From Heterodera schachtii (Eukaryota; Nematoda; Chromadorea; Rhabditida; Heteroderidae), in NCBI GenBank assembly GCA_023374025.1, contig SIJG01000004.1, positions 1,919,226 to 1,983,225 of the forward strand: a DNA stretch of 64,000 nucleotides. Reading direction: 5' to 3'. The translations under genes and the position numbers were made by a program. The notes under the pieces are model-generated. The model ran no database searches and was not told the DNA's origin. It was given only the letters and a program-made list of their open reading frames with translations. Every line of letters starts with the position of its first letter. Position 1 is the stretch's first letter. Of this stretch, positions 53,201 through 64,000 are shown piece after piece.

Positions 53201-55445
53201 AAACAGCAGCGAATACGCATTAGCCATAGATTAGCAAAACGGGCGAAGGGCGGGGGCGGGAGGCGTTTCGGGGGGGGGGGGGAAGGGCGGGTGCGTCCCC
53301 AGCAGTGACCGCTCTTTTGCCAGGCGTTGTGAGGACGTGGACGAATGCGTCAAGTTCGGAGTGCACGCGTGCTCCCTCCAGGCGCAATGTGTGAACACTT
53401 TCGGGTCGCACGAGTGCCTTTGTGGGCCCGGCTTTAAGTTGGGCGCCGACAATCGCAGCTGCGACGGTCAGTGAAAGTGTTAAATGGCAAAGCACTCAAA
53501 AAGATCCGCTTTTAGTCGGCCCGTTTTTGCTGTTTTTTTTGTTTTTGTGCATTTTTACCCTTTGAGTGCCTTTTCAGACATTGACGAGTGCGCCTCGGGG
53601 GTCGCGCGATGTCAGCAAAAAGTGAGCGAAGGGCTGCCAATTCGGCCCTTTCCAACTCAGTCCCAATCGGTGCTTCTCTCAATTAGTGCATTAATTCGCC
53701 CGGCTCCTACCAATGCATTTGCGAGAGGGGCTTTCAGCTGGGCATTGACGAGGTCACCTGCGAGGACATCGACGAGTGCGCAATTTGGGCAAAGTCAGGT
53801 GCCGTGCCGTTCCATGCCATTCCCTGCATTGGTTCAATCATTTTTTGGCATTTCAGGCAATGACTTGTGCATGGGCCAATGCGTCAATTTGCCCGGCTCT
53901 TTCGCCTGCACGTGTCCGCTTGGCTACGAAATAATGGCGGATGGCATCACTTGCAAAGGCACTAAAAATAATTGCTAATTTTGAAATTTATTCGGGTCTC
54001 TCCCCTTGAGACATCGACGAGTGCCAATCGGAGAACATTTGCGCCCCTGGGCATTTATGCATTAATTTATTGGGCAATTATCGCTGCCAGCGAATCGAAT
54101 GTCCACGAAATTATTTTCCCGACAGAAATTACAAAAAGTTCGCCTTTTCTTTCATTAATTCCTTTTGCCGTGCCAAAAGTGTTTTTGTTTAACAACAAAA
54201 ACTAACCAAATTTTGTCAGTCGTTGTGTGAAAAGGCCCGGGTTTTGTGAGAATTTGCTGCTGGAACGGTGCAAAAAGTTGCCAATTCACATCTCATGGCA
54301 AAACATCGCCATTCCGAAGGCAAATTAACGCGAAAAAGGGAAAAGGAAAGTAATTAGGCTAATTGCTTTTGGTATTTAGCAGCTTAACATTTCCTTGCAC
54401 CGCACTTCGGTCACTCTCTTTTCTATGAAGGTTAAATGCTGTCCTTTTGCTTTTTAATTTGCCGTTTTATCAAAGGGCCCAAATGATGCCAATTCGTCCA
54501 TGCAATTTGAACTGAGGCTGGTCAGTGCCCGAACAGGTCGGCCAATCTTCTCCCCCGACCTGCCCAATTAGCAGATCGGGCACATCCCTTCCTTCGATAT
54601 TTAGTCGGGCATTCCCCTTCCCGCGATCAATGCCCGATCAGCTCGGGCACCCCCCCCCCCCCCGATCAGATATGATCACAATTCAATCGCTTTCTTTACC
54701 CAATAAATTTTTAAGAATTCCCTTCCGTTTTCCTCGCCACTCGCGCCAATTTTCTACTTCAAAAAGGTGGGCATAATAGCATTGTGATCACGCATCAAAT
54801 TTTAAGGCGAAAATCGCAACTCGGCCATTATTTCGCTGAGGGACCCTTTGGATGGGCCGCAGGAAGTGCACCTGGAACTGTTGGCATTTTTGGATTTCAT
54901 TCCTTTGGCATTTCCCATCCTTTTGGCACTTTCTCTCCTTTTGGCATTTTCCTTCATTTTGGCATTTTTTGGATTTTCATTCCTTTGGCATTTCCCATCC
55001 TTTTGGCACTTTCTCTCCTTTTGGCATTTTCCTTCATTTTGGCATTTCTTGGATTTTCATTCCTTTGGCATTTCCCATCCTTTTGGCACTTTCTCTCCTT
55101 TTGGCATTTTCCTTCATTTTGGCATTTCTTGGATTTTCATTCCTTTGGCATTTCCCGTCCTTTTGGCATTTTAGTCCTTCCGTTCGTCGTTCAGTTCTCT
55201 TTCCCTCGTTCAGTGTGCTTCGTCTGAGTGTCCGCGGAATATTTGCCGGAAAATACGTGGCCAATTTGACGGTTTTCGTCTCCCAACAAAAAGCGCAACC
55301 GCACCATCCGCCGCAATTGCAGCAGAAAAACGGCGCAAAAAGACATCGGAGGAGGAGACGGACACACCGTAACAGAGAAGAAAGAGGCGCAAGCGGACAC
55401 CGTAACGGAATACATACCGTAACCGAACAAATCGGCGGATGGTAG
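50262..55445 (+). CDS. fbl-1: fibulin-1 (FBL-1), C-type 3' end
   Basis: A secreted basement-membrane protein. Exon 1 (50262-50409) encodes a signal peptide ([16 protein letters not shown]) and the first Cys pair. Exons 50501-50616 and 50676-50764 and the exon from 50812 complete the anaphylatoxin-like modules ([38 protein letters not shown]). Calcium-binding EGF modules follow, with D-x-D/N-E-C starts at about 51920, 52172, 52522, 52760, 52993, 53338, 53580, 53768 and 54014. A terminal block with [16 protein letters not shown] and [18 protein letters not shown] leads to the fibulin C-terminal fold: [32 protein letters not shown] and [14 protein letters not shown]. It ends with an extra basic tail rich in Arg. 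The intron after 54319 starts with GC. Middle exon borders were not all fixed. Confidence 0.88.
51665..51880. repeat. degenerate tandem repeat in a fibulin intron
   Basis: Repeats of TTGCCACCGTAACCCACAAT and CCACCGCTAACTTTGCCAC, around ten short imperfect copies, lie between two EGF-encoding exons. Confidence 0.75.
54893..55172. repeat. tandem repeat of about 80 bp, 3.5 copies, in the last fibulin C intron
   Basis: Each unit reads TTTTCATTCCTTTGGCATTT, CCCATCCTTTTGGCACTTTC, TCTCCTTTTGGCATTTTCC and TTCATTTTGGCATTTCTTGG, nearly identical between copies. It lies in the intron between the exon ending EVHLEL and that starting LRLSV. Confidence 0.9.
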
Positions 55446-55696
55446 TCAAGTCACAAATCAAGTCAATCACTGTCAGCAACTGCTTTTAACCGGCCATTTC
55501 GGTGTTTGTTCTGCCGAATACCTCAATCATTGGAGGATGCTTTTTCTCTTTTTGTTTCATTTTGTTTTGTGCCGTGAATTGCAAATTTTATTTTGGCATT
55601 TCATTTTCATTTTGGCATTCGCTTTTATTCTGATTAGATAAATCGCTAGAGAATAAATGAATTGTCTAATTGTTCTATTAATCTTTGCTTTTCAAG

Positions 55697-56173
55697 TCAA
55701 ATTGACGATGGCTTTTCCTGCCTGAAGGAATGCCATGGCACCGACGCGCGTTGCCTTTCCAATTTTACGCGTGAAATTCTGTTCCAATTTCGCTCCGTCC
55801 CATCCGTCCGAATTATCAAAAAAGCGATTGAAGTGCCACTTAATTTAACATGTAATCAATCAGTTTTAGCTTTTAGATTTCGCGAATTACAACTGATTTG
55901 AATCGGACACTTTCCGTCGAATATTCCCTAAATGGCAAAAACGCGCATTATTTCTCCGTGGAACAGCAGCAAAATGCCGGTGAATATATGCCACTTTTGA
56001 ATCATCTTCAATGCTTTTTCTCCCTTTTATGCATTGTCCGACTGATCGAACCAATCAAAGGATCTCAAATTGTGCTCGTTCGGCTGCACATTACCATAAA
56101 GTCAGCCCGAAATGTCGCACTTTCGCACAATTTGGCATTGATCGAAGTGCACGTCGCAGCAAATCACTTTTGA
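55697..56173 (+). CDS. fbl-1: fibulin-1 D-type alternative 3' exons
   Basis: Exons 55697-55832, 55877-55979 and 56031-56173 sit 250 bp beyond the C-type stop. They encode a complete fibulin-1D terminus: DDGFSCLKECHGTDARC, REILFQFRSVPSVR, ISRITTDLNRTLSVEYSLN, AHYFSVEQQQNA, VRLIEPIKGS and VALSHNLALIEVHV, then TGA. In animals fibulin-1 C and D arise by alternative use of such mutually exclusive 3' ends, so this block is read as the second end of the same gene rather than a new gene. The first exon has one leading base and would splice from an upstream exon ending in phase 2. The 51-bp segment 55980-56030 is in frame without a stop and lacks an AG end, so it may be retained as 17 residues. Confidence 0.85.
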
Positions 56174-56418
56174 AAAGCATTAAATCAAAAGTTACTAATT
56201 GTTTTTATGTACATTTTTAATTTCTCTCATTAACTGGCGTATTTTTGTTCCTTCAATCCGAAAATTATGAACATTTGTGGAAATAGAAACCGCGAAGGAA
56301 TGGGAAAAATCTCGCCGGGAGGGCGGCAAAAGTAAAGCAAATGGGGGGGGGGGGGGGACTCCCCCACCCCTCTCCCACATCTGTAATTCATTCTCTCTCT
56401 CCTCTCTATCTCTCTGTC

Positions 56419-56451
<33 letters not shown>

Positions 56452-57254
56452 TCTCTCTCTCCTCTCTCCTCTCTCCTCTCTCCTCTCTCTCTCTCCTCTG
56501 TCTCTGTCTTCCTCTCGCCCTCTCTCTTTGCCCCTCTCATGCCTTTGTCCCACTTTCTCTCAAGTCTTTCGTCCGTCCGTACGTCACTGAGGGGGAAATC
56601 GATGGGCATGGCCATGGGGCCACACATATCCGCCGCCGCCTCATTCTCCAATTCCGTCATTATTCATTAATCCTCCTAGCGATTAATGTGTTTCTCATTA
56701 TTTCGTCTAACTTTAAAAAAATTTAATTTTCTTGCTGTTTTGCCCACCAATTTCATTTTTATTTCGGCATGAGTTATATTATCAATCCGTGGACTCAAAG
56801 GAATCCTTTGATTTGGGCACTGCACCATAGAAAATGAAGAGTGCTTATTTGCAAGATTTAGTGGGTTTGTCTCTTCCGCTGTTCCTATTTAAGTGATCAC
56901 TGATCAGCAACCGTTCCCACCCCCTCCAGCAGAACAGCAAAGGGTGGACTGATGTGCCCCTCCGCTCCCCCCCCCCCTCCCTCCTCTCTTTCGCTTTACC
57001 TCCCCCCAATCCGTTCCTTCCTCATTCCCCTCCCCGTTTAACTCGCTCTCCTTCCATTTTCCCTTCCCTCCCCATTCGACCCTTTCTCCGCCCCCTTCCT
57101 TCCCTTTCCCTTTCTCTTTTCCTCCCCCCCTCCCGTTTTTCTTTTCTCCGTCCTTCGCCCGCCGTCCTTCTGCTGATGCTTTATCTACCGAAAGTGACTT
57201 TCACCGTTATCGCCGGCAGCAGAAGGGCGATTTATTGGCTCATTCGTAGGGAAC

Positions 57255-57288
<34 letters not shown>

Positions 57289-57756
57289 CCCCCGGCAAAT
57301 GCGAAAATCGGTGACCCATCCCTTTGCCCCACCACCCGCAAAAGAACGTTTATATTTTCTCTCCTTCTCTTTTACTGTTCAGTTCCGATTTCGAGTGCTT
57401 TTCTCCCATTGGACTGACTTTTGAACTTTTGAGGGCCTCGGGCCGCTCAATCGCCGGCGGTGCCAATGAATGACAAAAGGCAAAAACAAACAACCGAAAG
57501 ACCGTGAAAGGTTTTAAAAATCATAAATGCAAATCAAAACAAAAGCATTGCCTAAGGCAGCAGAATTCTCAAAAAATGTCGATTCAATTGGTTCAAAAAT
57601 TCATAAATTCCCCCGCCGCCTCCCCCCCCCCCCCCCCCCGCAATTTACGGTGGGGGACAAAATGGGCGCAGTTTTTGGAGAATAACTTCTTTCATATTGT
57701 ACGATTTGAACCCAATTTGCTATCTTCCATATCCCAAGTGTTCTCTATTTCCCTCC

Positions 57757-57805
<49 letters not shown>

Positions 57806-57810
57806 TCTCT

Positions 57811-57861
<51 letters not shown>

Positions 57862-58169
57862 CCTCCCTCTTTCTCTCTCTTCCTCTCTCTCCCTCTCCCC
57901 CTCTCTCTCTCTATCGCTTTTTGTTCAGTTTTTCCCCGTTACTAAGGACGACGACCAATTGGGTGAAGAAATGGGGGGGGGGGATCTTTAAAGACTAATG
58001 GAAGCAGCGGCAAAGGGACACAAAAGGATAACCGATGGATAAACCAAATGATCGACATTAATTAAAAAAGGGATTTAATTAATAAAGGGAAGAAAAGCAA
58101 AGAAAAATCAACGCAGCTGTCTATCGGTTGCTAAACTTTAAATTTGCCAAAACATTCAGAAATTCGACG
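56174..58169. other. spacer between fibulin and klp-11, pyrimidine-rich
   Basis: Contains CT microsatellites (56390-56535, 57755-57915), C-runs (about 57257-57286 and 57618-57640) and G-runs (56342-56357, 57972-57982). No gene seen. It should contain the klp-11 promoter. A TTCAG at 58156-58160, 9 bp before the ATG, could accept a trans-spliced leader. Confidence 0.5.
57755..57915. repeat. CT microsatellite
   Basis: Almost uninterrupted CTCTCT over about 160 bp, with CCCCTCCCTC interruptions. Confidence 0.9.
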
Positions 58170-61100
58170 ATGACTCAATTGGGAAACGCGGCGGCTTCTG
58201 TTTCCCGCAATCGCCCAAATTTTTCGTCGGCAAAAACGCCAACGGCACTTTCATCGAACGCATCGATGGCAAGCAGTAGCAGCAACATAGGCGAATGTGT
58301 CAAAGTTGCGGTGAGGTAAGGCGGTGAGAGACTATAATTAGAAGGACCATTTGCATTTTACTTTTTTAATTTGCCGTGTCATTTTGGGTGTCGGCCTCTC
58401 TCTTCGGCTGAGATTGCCCAGGGCCACTCGAACATTGTCCGGGCGGACGTCGCCCGGGGCTTTGTCGAGTTGCAAAGCCCCAAAGGCCCGTCCAAAAGCT
58501 TTTTCTTCAACTCCGTCTTCGGGGAAAAGTGCAGCAATTTGAACAATTTATTGGAATTATTAAAATAATTTAGCGCGAAACAATTCGAAATTTACGATGA
58601 AACGGTGAGAGGAATTGTGGATTCGGTGTTACAGGTGAAGAGAAATGGGAAAGGGAAGAAAGAAAGAATGGAGGGACAAAACAAAACGCCAAGGGATTCA
58701 ATGGGACGGTGTTCGCTTACGGACAGACGGGCACCGGCAAAACGCACACAATGGAGGGGACGAGGGGGGAGCCCACTCAGCGGGGTGTCATCCCAAATGC
58801 CATCCAAGTGGGAGTTGTGCCCTTTCCATGCCATTCGATGCGCCCCTTCCCGCCATTATTTAGCACATTTTCCAACACATCGCCCATTCTCCGCCAAATC
58901 AGCAGTTTTTGGTGCGCGCCTCTTTTCTGGAGATTTACCAGGAAGAAATTCGGGATTTGCTGAATCGAAGTGCCAACAAACGGTTGGAGCTGAAGGAAAG
59001 GCCGGACATCGGAGTGTACGTGAAGGATTTGAGCTCATTTGTCACCAAAAGGTAAGGCAAACGGAAAGGAAAGCAAAGGCAAAACGGCACGGCACAGCGT
59101 GGAAGAGACGGAAGAAGTGATCAGTGTTGGCCATTCCAACCGATCAGTCGGCCGCACAAATATGAACGAGCACAGTTCACGCTCCCATGCCATCTTTGTA
59201 AGGCTTAACCGCAATACAGTACGACCTAAACGAAATGGCAATATTTTGAGGTCATTACGGTGGAATGCTCCGAGACTGATCAGGACGGACAAACACACAT
59301 CAGGTGATCGACTGGTGGACAGAGAAGTGATAGGAATACCAATGAAGGGTGGGCCGATTGAACCTGGTCGACTTGGCGGGGAGTGAACGACAGAGCAAGA
59401 CAGGGTCAGAGGGACAACGCTTTCGAGAGGCGACGAGGCAAGTCGAGGGACGGAGAGGGAAGCGATCGGACAAACGCTGACTGATCAGGATCAATCTCTC
59501 CTTGTCCGCACTGGGAAATGTAATCTCCGCACTGAGTGATCAGAACTCGGCACACATCCCATACAGAGATTCGAAGCTGACTAGACTGCTTCAGGGTGAG
59601 AGGGCGAAGGCGTAGTGCCAGGGGCGGATGGATGGGAATTGTGCCAAATCACTTGCGCTTTCGCAGATTCCCTCGGCGGTAACTCCAAAACTGTGATGAT
59701 CGCTAACATTGGCCCCGCTTCATACAATTTCGAAGAAACAATTGGCACTTTGCGTTACGCGTCACGTGCCAAACAAATCGAAAACAAACCGAAAATAAAC
59801 GAAGACCCAAAGGACGCACTTCTGAGGGAGTTTCAGGACGAAATCGTACGACTGAAAGAAATGTTGGAGAAACGGAGACGAAAGAGGACGGAAGGACAGA
59901 AAAACGGCACGGGACAAACGGAAACGGAGGAAAAGCGCGAAGAGAACGAAGCAGACGGTTCACAAGCAAAGCGAAAGCGCAAGTGATCGCTGACCAATCA
60001 CTTTCCTTTTAGCGGAAAGGGAGGCGGAGGAATACGCGCGGGCGCAGCAGCGCAAATTGGAGGCGGAAAGGGCACGGCTGCTACGGAACGACGCACTCAT
60101 CGACGAGGAGCGCAAGCGCATTTTGGCCGAATTGGAGGAACGCGAGCGCGAGTTGGAGCGCGAGAGACAGGCAAAACGGAGGGGGGAAGCCGCCCCAAGG
60201 CATTGGCATTATAGGAACAATTGGCCGTGGCAGCCAAAATCCGTGCCATGCAAAGCAAATTGCTGTCCGGTGACGGCAATTTGCTGGACAGAACACGACG
60301 ACAGGAAGAACAGGTGGCGAAGCGAAGGAATGGAACCCGCGGAATTAGGGGGACTTTAATTTAAGGAGAAAGCCCCCCTAAGAAAGGCCATCCACAGGAT
60401 CAATTGAAAAAGCATTTAGTTGCGCCAACGTCGGACAGAACTGACGGAACGGCGCCGGAGGGAAAGAGAAATGGCACAAAAATTGGAGAGTCAAGAGTTG
60501 GAAGCAGCAGAGATTCGGCAAACATTTGCTAATCTGCAACAGGAAGTGGAGGCAAAACGACGCAAAGTGCACAAACTGAACGCAAAATTACAGGTGGACA
60601 AAAGGAACGGCGAAAGGGCAACAACAATTAGGGACAAGAAAAACAGGGGGAATGGACGACCGATTTGCCACCTCAATTAATACCATTAATTAATTAGTCA
60701 CCACTCAACTTATTTACAGTCTCTGCGGTTGGACTTACAAGATTTGGAAGGAGCAAATGCAGCCGAACGCCGCGGACTTGAGCAAACGGTGTTGGAGATG
60801 AACAAAGAGTTGGCACTGAAGTGGCTGATCATCGACAGTTTCGTGCCGTCGGCAGTGGCGGAATATGTTCGAAGAGAAGCCAACTTTGACGAGGGCGAGC
60901 AACAGTGGCGCCTGAGGGGCCAAGGCCACCCGGGCACTTCGAGCAGTACACTTTCATCCGACGGAATTGGTGGAAAACGGTCAACATTTTCACCTGTGTT
61001 TATATTTTTGGCAAATCAGTCAATTTTAGTCCAATTGATCGGCTTAATTTGGCATTGAGTCCGAACCCTCAAGCGGCAATGGTCGACTCAGGCCTCGGGA

Positions 61101-62023
61101 GCAGCAACGGCGGCAGTTATGGCCCATCCGTTCCGGAGGATGACGAACAGCAAAACATATACTCAGCCACTGAGGGACAAACCACAAAAGTGCCATTGGA
61201 ACTGAAAAGACCGGTGGGAAGGGGCGGACTGAAGGACAAAATGCCAAAGAAAAGGCCGTTGGAATTCACTTTCCTTTCTCAGATTGCCTTTCCCTTTTTG
61301 CGACGACCGACCTGTGCTTCTGAGCTGTGCTCAATGGCACAGCTTCGCCAGAGATTGGGCCGACAAAGGCCCAAAATTGGCCAAAAACATTCCGTCGATT
61401 CGCCAAAATCGCCGCCCGAGCTGAGAATTCACGAGGAAATGCTTCGCTTTGGCTGCGAAAACTTGTAAAATGATTGTTGTGTTTGAATGCTTTTTCAATT
61501 TGCCTTTGTTTAGGCTCACTTTCCATTCTCTTCTCTCTTTTCCCTCCGTTTCGTCTGATTTCCCCCGCCCCTCCGTCTCTTCCCCCCGCGCTTCGTCCGT
61601 TTCGGACCCGCAACGGATTGTGTTGGATGCCTCTCGAATTCCCGTGCTGACCCATCGACGCGCTTCGAACGGTGGCCGGCCCGGGTCAGCCTCGGGGTAA
61701 GGCGACCGCCAGGACTGAAATGGGCTGAGATCAAACGGAAAAAAGGGAAAGGCACGCGAAATGACAAGCCAATGCCACCAACACTGCTTTACCTTTTTTC
61801 GTTGAATTTTGGTGTCAATATGGATTGTTCCTAAGTCCCCATCATTTCTCAATTTTTTAGAATTCGTCGCAATTCAATTGCACGGAGTGCCATTCTCCTC
61901 CCACATCAGCAACATTCCCAAAATGCCCAACAAATTCCAAAAAATGGAAGAGCCCGCAGTGTGTTCAGCTCAGCGTCGGATCGCATGGCATTGGCCACGG
62001 AACGGACAGAGGCAAAGCATTGA
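58170..62023 (+). CDS. klp-11: kinesin-2 motor subunit KLP-11 (KIF3B type)
   Basis: Seventeen exons: 58170-58315, 58388-58528, 58574-58634, 58694-58807, 58864-59051, 59098-59197, 59251-59303, 59348-59437, 59489-59595, 59667-59957, 60013-60170, 60215-60313, 60420-60593, 60720-60979, 61030-61464, 61514-61696, 61861-62023; 920 residues. KIF3B-type subunits pair with KIF3A and KAP to drive anterograde intraflagellar transport. The motor shows KVAVRCRPL, P-loop [15 protein letters not shown], switch [12 protein letters not shown], switch [12 protein letters not shown] and [50 protein letters not shown] and [16 protein letters not shown] are KIF3B-like rather than KIF3A-like. A coiled-coil stalk and a Ser/Pro- and Arg-rich tail of roughly 270 residues follow. 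Introns after 59437 and 60170 start with GC. The acceptor before 58388 is GG, not AG. Confidence 0.94.
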
Positions 62024-64000
62024 AAATAACAAAAACAAATGAAAAGACAAAGGTTTAAGCAGACAAAAGCAATACGCAACCAAAACGGAGTCCGAAGAGA
62101 GCAAACGGTTGGAGGAGAGAAAAGAAACATTGGCACAATGGAAGGGAGTCAATTGGAAATGGCATTTCCAAAGGCACGAGGATTGGTCGGAGGAAGAGCA
62201 AATGGGGATGGAAGAAGCTGAGAAAGTCGGAGCAAAAGGGCGAAAATGGGCAAGAAGAGGTGCCATCCTCGGCAGATGTCCCTGCCGATTTCGCCCTTTG
62301 TCGGCACTGTTCCCGCCTTTGCCGCGAGGGATCTCCGGAGGGCATTCGGACTTTGTCTTCGCCTCCGCCGGCGATTTGTTCTGTCACTTCGAAAGGTGCT
62401 GAAGAGGATTTCGTCTTAAACTTTTGCAGCGCCTCGGCCTTTCTCAAGCCAATGGACAAAAGTTTAAAATTGCGCCAAAAATCGCAAATTCCTGTGCTTG
62501 TCAGCGCCGAAAACTCCGAGAAATGTTTCGACAAAACAACCGAAGTGTGCCTTTCCTTTGAGTTTTTCGCTTAATTTGGCATTTAGCAGTGGCCATTGTC
62601 TTGCGTTGGTCCCTTACTTCCAACTCGGCACTTCTGCTGGCGGTGCCTTCGCTTCGCGGGAACAATTGTCCTCCCCTGCCGAAGGCGACGAGCAATGCCA
62701 TGGTCAGACAGCAGCTGAACGCGTTTTATAATACTTAAGAGGAATTTAGCTGATTTATCGCGCAATTCGCCGCTTTTTTGGTCGTCCGCTTTGAGTCGTG
62801 CGAATTGCACATTGGCAAAGTCGCAAAAAGGCACCAAAAATTGCGTAAGATTCCGCACTTTGCCTGCTGTGCCAAAGCCAGTACTGGTCGGACTCATCCT
62901 CCCAATTTCGGTCAATTTTCGAACTTTACAGAGAATGCCCCGGGGGGACTCTCTCTGCCCCTCTCCGCTCTCCTCCTCCTCCTCCTGCTCTTTCTCCATC
63001 AGCCATTGCTGTCTGTGCTCCTCCTCTTCGTGTTGGTTGAAAATGCCTGAAAAGTCGTGCCCTTCTCATTTTTTTCCTTCTGAAATTTATAATTATTTTA
63101 GAACGGAATGCCAACAGGGAACTTTTGGAAGAGTTCAAAAGGGTCGCATTAGTAAAAGGAGGAGGAGAAAGTGAGTGAAAGCGATGGAGCATTTGAATTG
63201 CCTTTTTTAGCGGCGTTCCTTCGGAATTGTGCCCAATTCGGAGTCGAAGCTGCGAATCGCCCGGGGCGACAACGGCCGACTTGGCACTTCTCCGTTGTGC
63301 CGTTCTCTTCTCGGCGTTTGCCCTTCTCCTCCGTTTAGTCCTTTTTCTTTTTTGAAATTGCTTTTGTCCTTCACTCGCCGTCTTTTGATCACCCAATTAA
63401 TTCATTCTAAAAACTAAGCGAAAATTCGGTTTGATTTCTGAAGTTTTTCAAATGAATTCCAAAAACCAACTCGCCAACCCTTGGCCACCCCCCCCCCCCT
63501 CCGGCGGTTAGGGGTGCTTTCTCTCTCTGTTTTCTTTCTCTCTCTGCTTTCTCTCTCTGTTTTCTTTCTCTCTCTGTGTGTTGTCTCTCTGTCTGATCGC
63601 TCTCTCCCATCCGCTCGCTCTTTATTGTGATCGCTTCTCGCCTCAACCAGCTCTACTTCATCCAATTGGACATACTGCGGGCTCTCCCACCGATTTTTTA
63701 ATTTTCAAAATACAGTATTATCTACAACGAGTATCGTATCTTTTTATATGAAATTATTATTATTGATGAAATCACATTTTCCTATTCATTCGTTGTTAAT
63801 TTTGTCTTCGGAAATGTCTTTTTGTCCACTAACAATTGAGCATTTCTGTGATTTGATTAATTTTGCAGAAAGGTTGACACTTTGACAGTTTAATAAACAA
63901 ATTTTAATTTATAGTCAAAATAATCGCCATACTTTTGATTTATTTTTATATATAAATATTTTGCAATACTAAAATAATTTCTCAAATAAAATGAAAATAT
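62024..64000. other. unresolved right end, possible exons
   Basis: Moderately GC-rich sequence at 62040-63410 looks partly coding but I could not assemble a frame. Open stretches include 62260-62574 (+), 62055-62534 (-), 62778-63050 (+, with a leucine-rich hydrophobic run), and a short exon-like piece 63102-63172 (+) bounded by TTTTAG and GTGAG. From 63420 the sequence is a CT-rich repeat (63515-63600, TTTCTCTCTCTG units) and then AT-rich DNA with no gene. Confidence 0.35.

Noticed and set aside
54784..55445. Phe/His/Pro repeat protein in two + frames
   Set aside because: It is the intronic 80-bp tandem repeat read through. The flanking fibulin exons join across it with correct phase.
58127..58136. 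GTTGCTAAAC upstream of klp-11 as an RFX/DAF-19 X-box
   Set aside because: Only the left half-site fits; the right half does not match, so it is not called despite the ciliary role of the gene.
63102..63172. CQQGTFGRV, like the glycine loop of a RYK-type kinase
   Set aside because: No further kinase motifs follow in the remaining 800 bp, and another frame of the same exon (NANRELLEEFKRVAL) looks equally plausible.

Overview
This is nuclear DNA of a nematode. Genes are dense, intron-rich and on both strands, and most introns are 36-80 bp. Read across reconstructed splice junctions, the proteins are animal, and several look specifically nematode-like: a nematode-type MIF, an F37C4.5-type DUF4139 protein, a TPA-1-type PKC, a KLP-11 kinesin-2, and fibulin-1 with alternative C and D 3' ends. 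Six introns must start with GC rather than GT. As I recall, unusually frequent GC-AG introns have been reported for potato cyst nematodes, so a cyst-nematode-like tylenchid is my best guess. That placement is inference.

Left third (0-25 kb): compact single-copy housekeeping genes. In order: the tail of a membrane protein (+), MIF (+), GAR1 (-), a 22-exon M3A peptidase homologue with a destroyed zinc site (+), SmE/SNRPE (-), a 76-residue HMG-box protein (-), NDUFAF7 (-), FMC1 (+), LARP7 (-) and PYCR (-), an unknown three-exon gene (+), MRPL42 (+) and LIPT2 (+). Five of these (NDUFAF7, FMC1, PYCR, MRPL42, LIPT2) are expected to act in or around mitochondria. PYCR-LARP7 and MRPL42-LIPT2 are same-strand pairs about 140-150 bp apart. 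A 732-bp terminal-inverted-repeat element with a target-site duplication sits between the divergent NDUFAF7 and FMC1 genes. A partial inverted copy lies at about 21.7-22.0 kb.

Middle (25-46 kb): a possible small peptide gene, then the whole visible coding region of a novel-type protein kinase C (tpa-1-like, -) spanning 26.8-30.8 kb. Upstream of it is a roughly 4-kb G-rich satellite (33.4-37.3 kb), followed by about 8.6 kb of AT-rich and purine-rich simple sequence with no supportable gene.

Right (46-64 kb): a DUF4140/DUF4139 protein (+), fibulin-1 (+) with C-type and then D-type terminal exons, and the KIF3B-type kinesin-2 motor subunit KLP-11 (+). The last 2 kb is unresolved.

Many exon chains were checked by reading phase: each junction listed restores the frame and a conserved family motif. 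First exons and UTRs are mostly not determinable. Three junctions lack an AG acceptor, which may be biology or base errors. Long runs of G or C (10 to more than 20) are scattered through non-coding DNA. No tRNA, rRNA or CRISPR was recognised.
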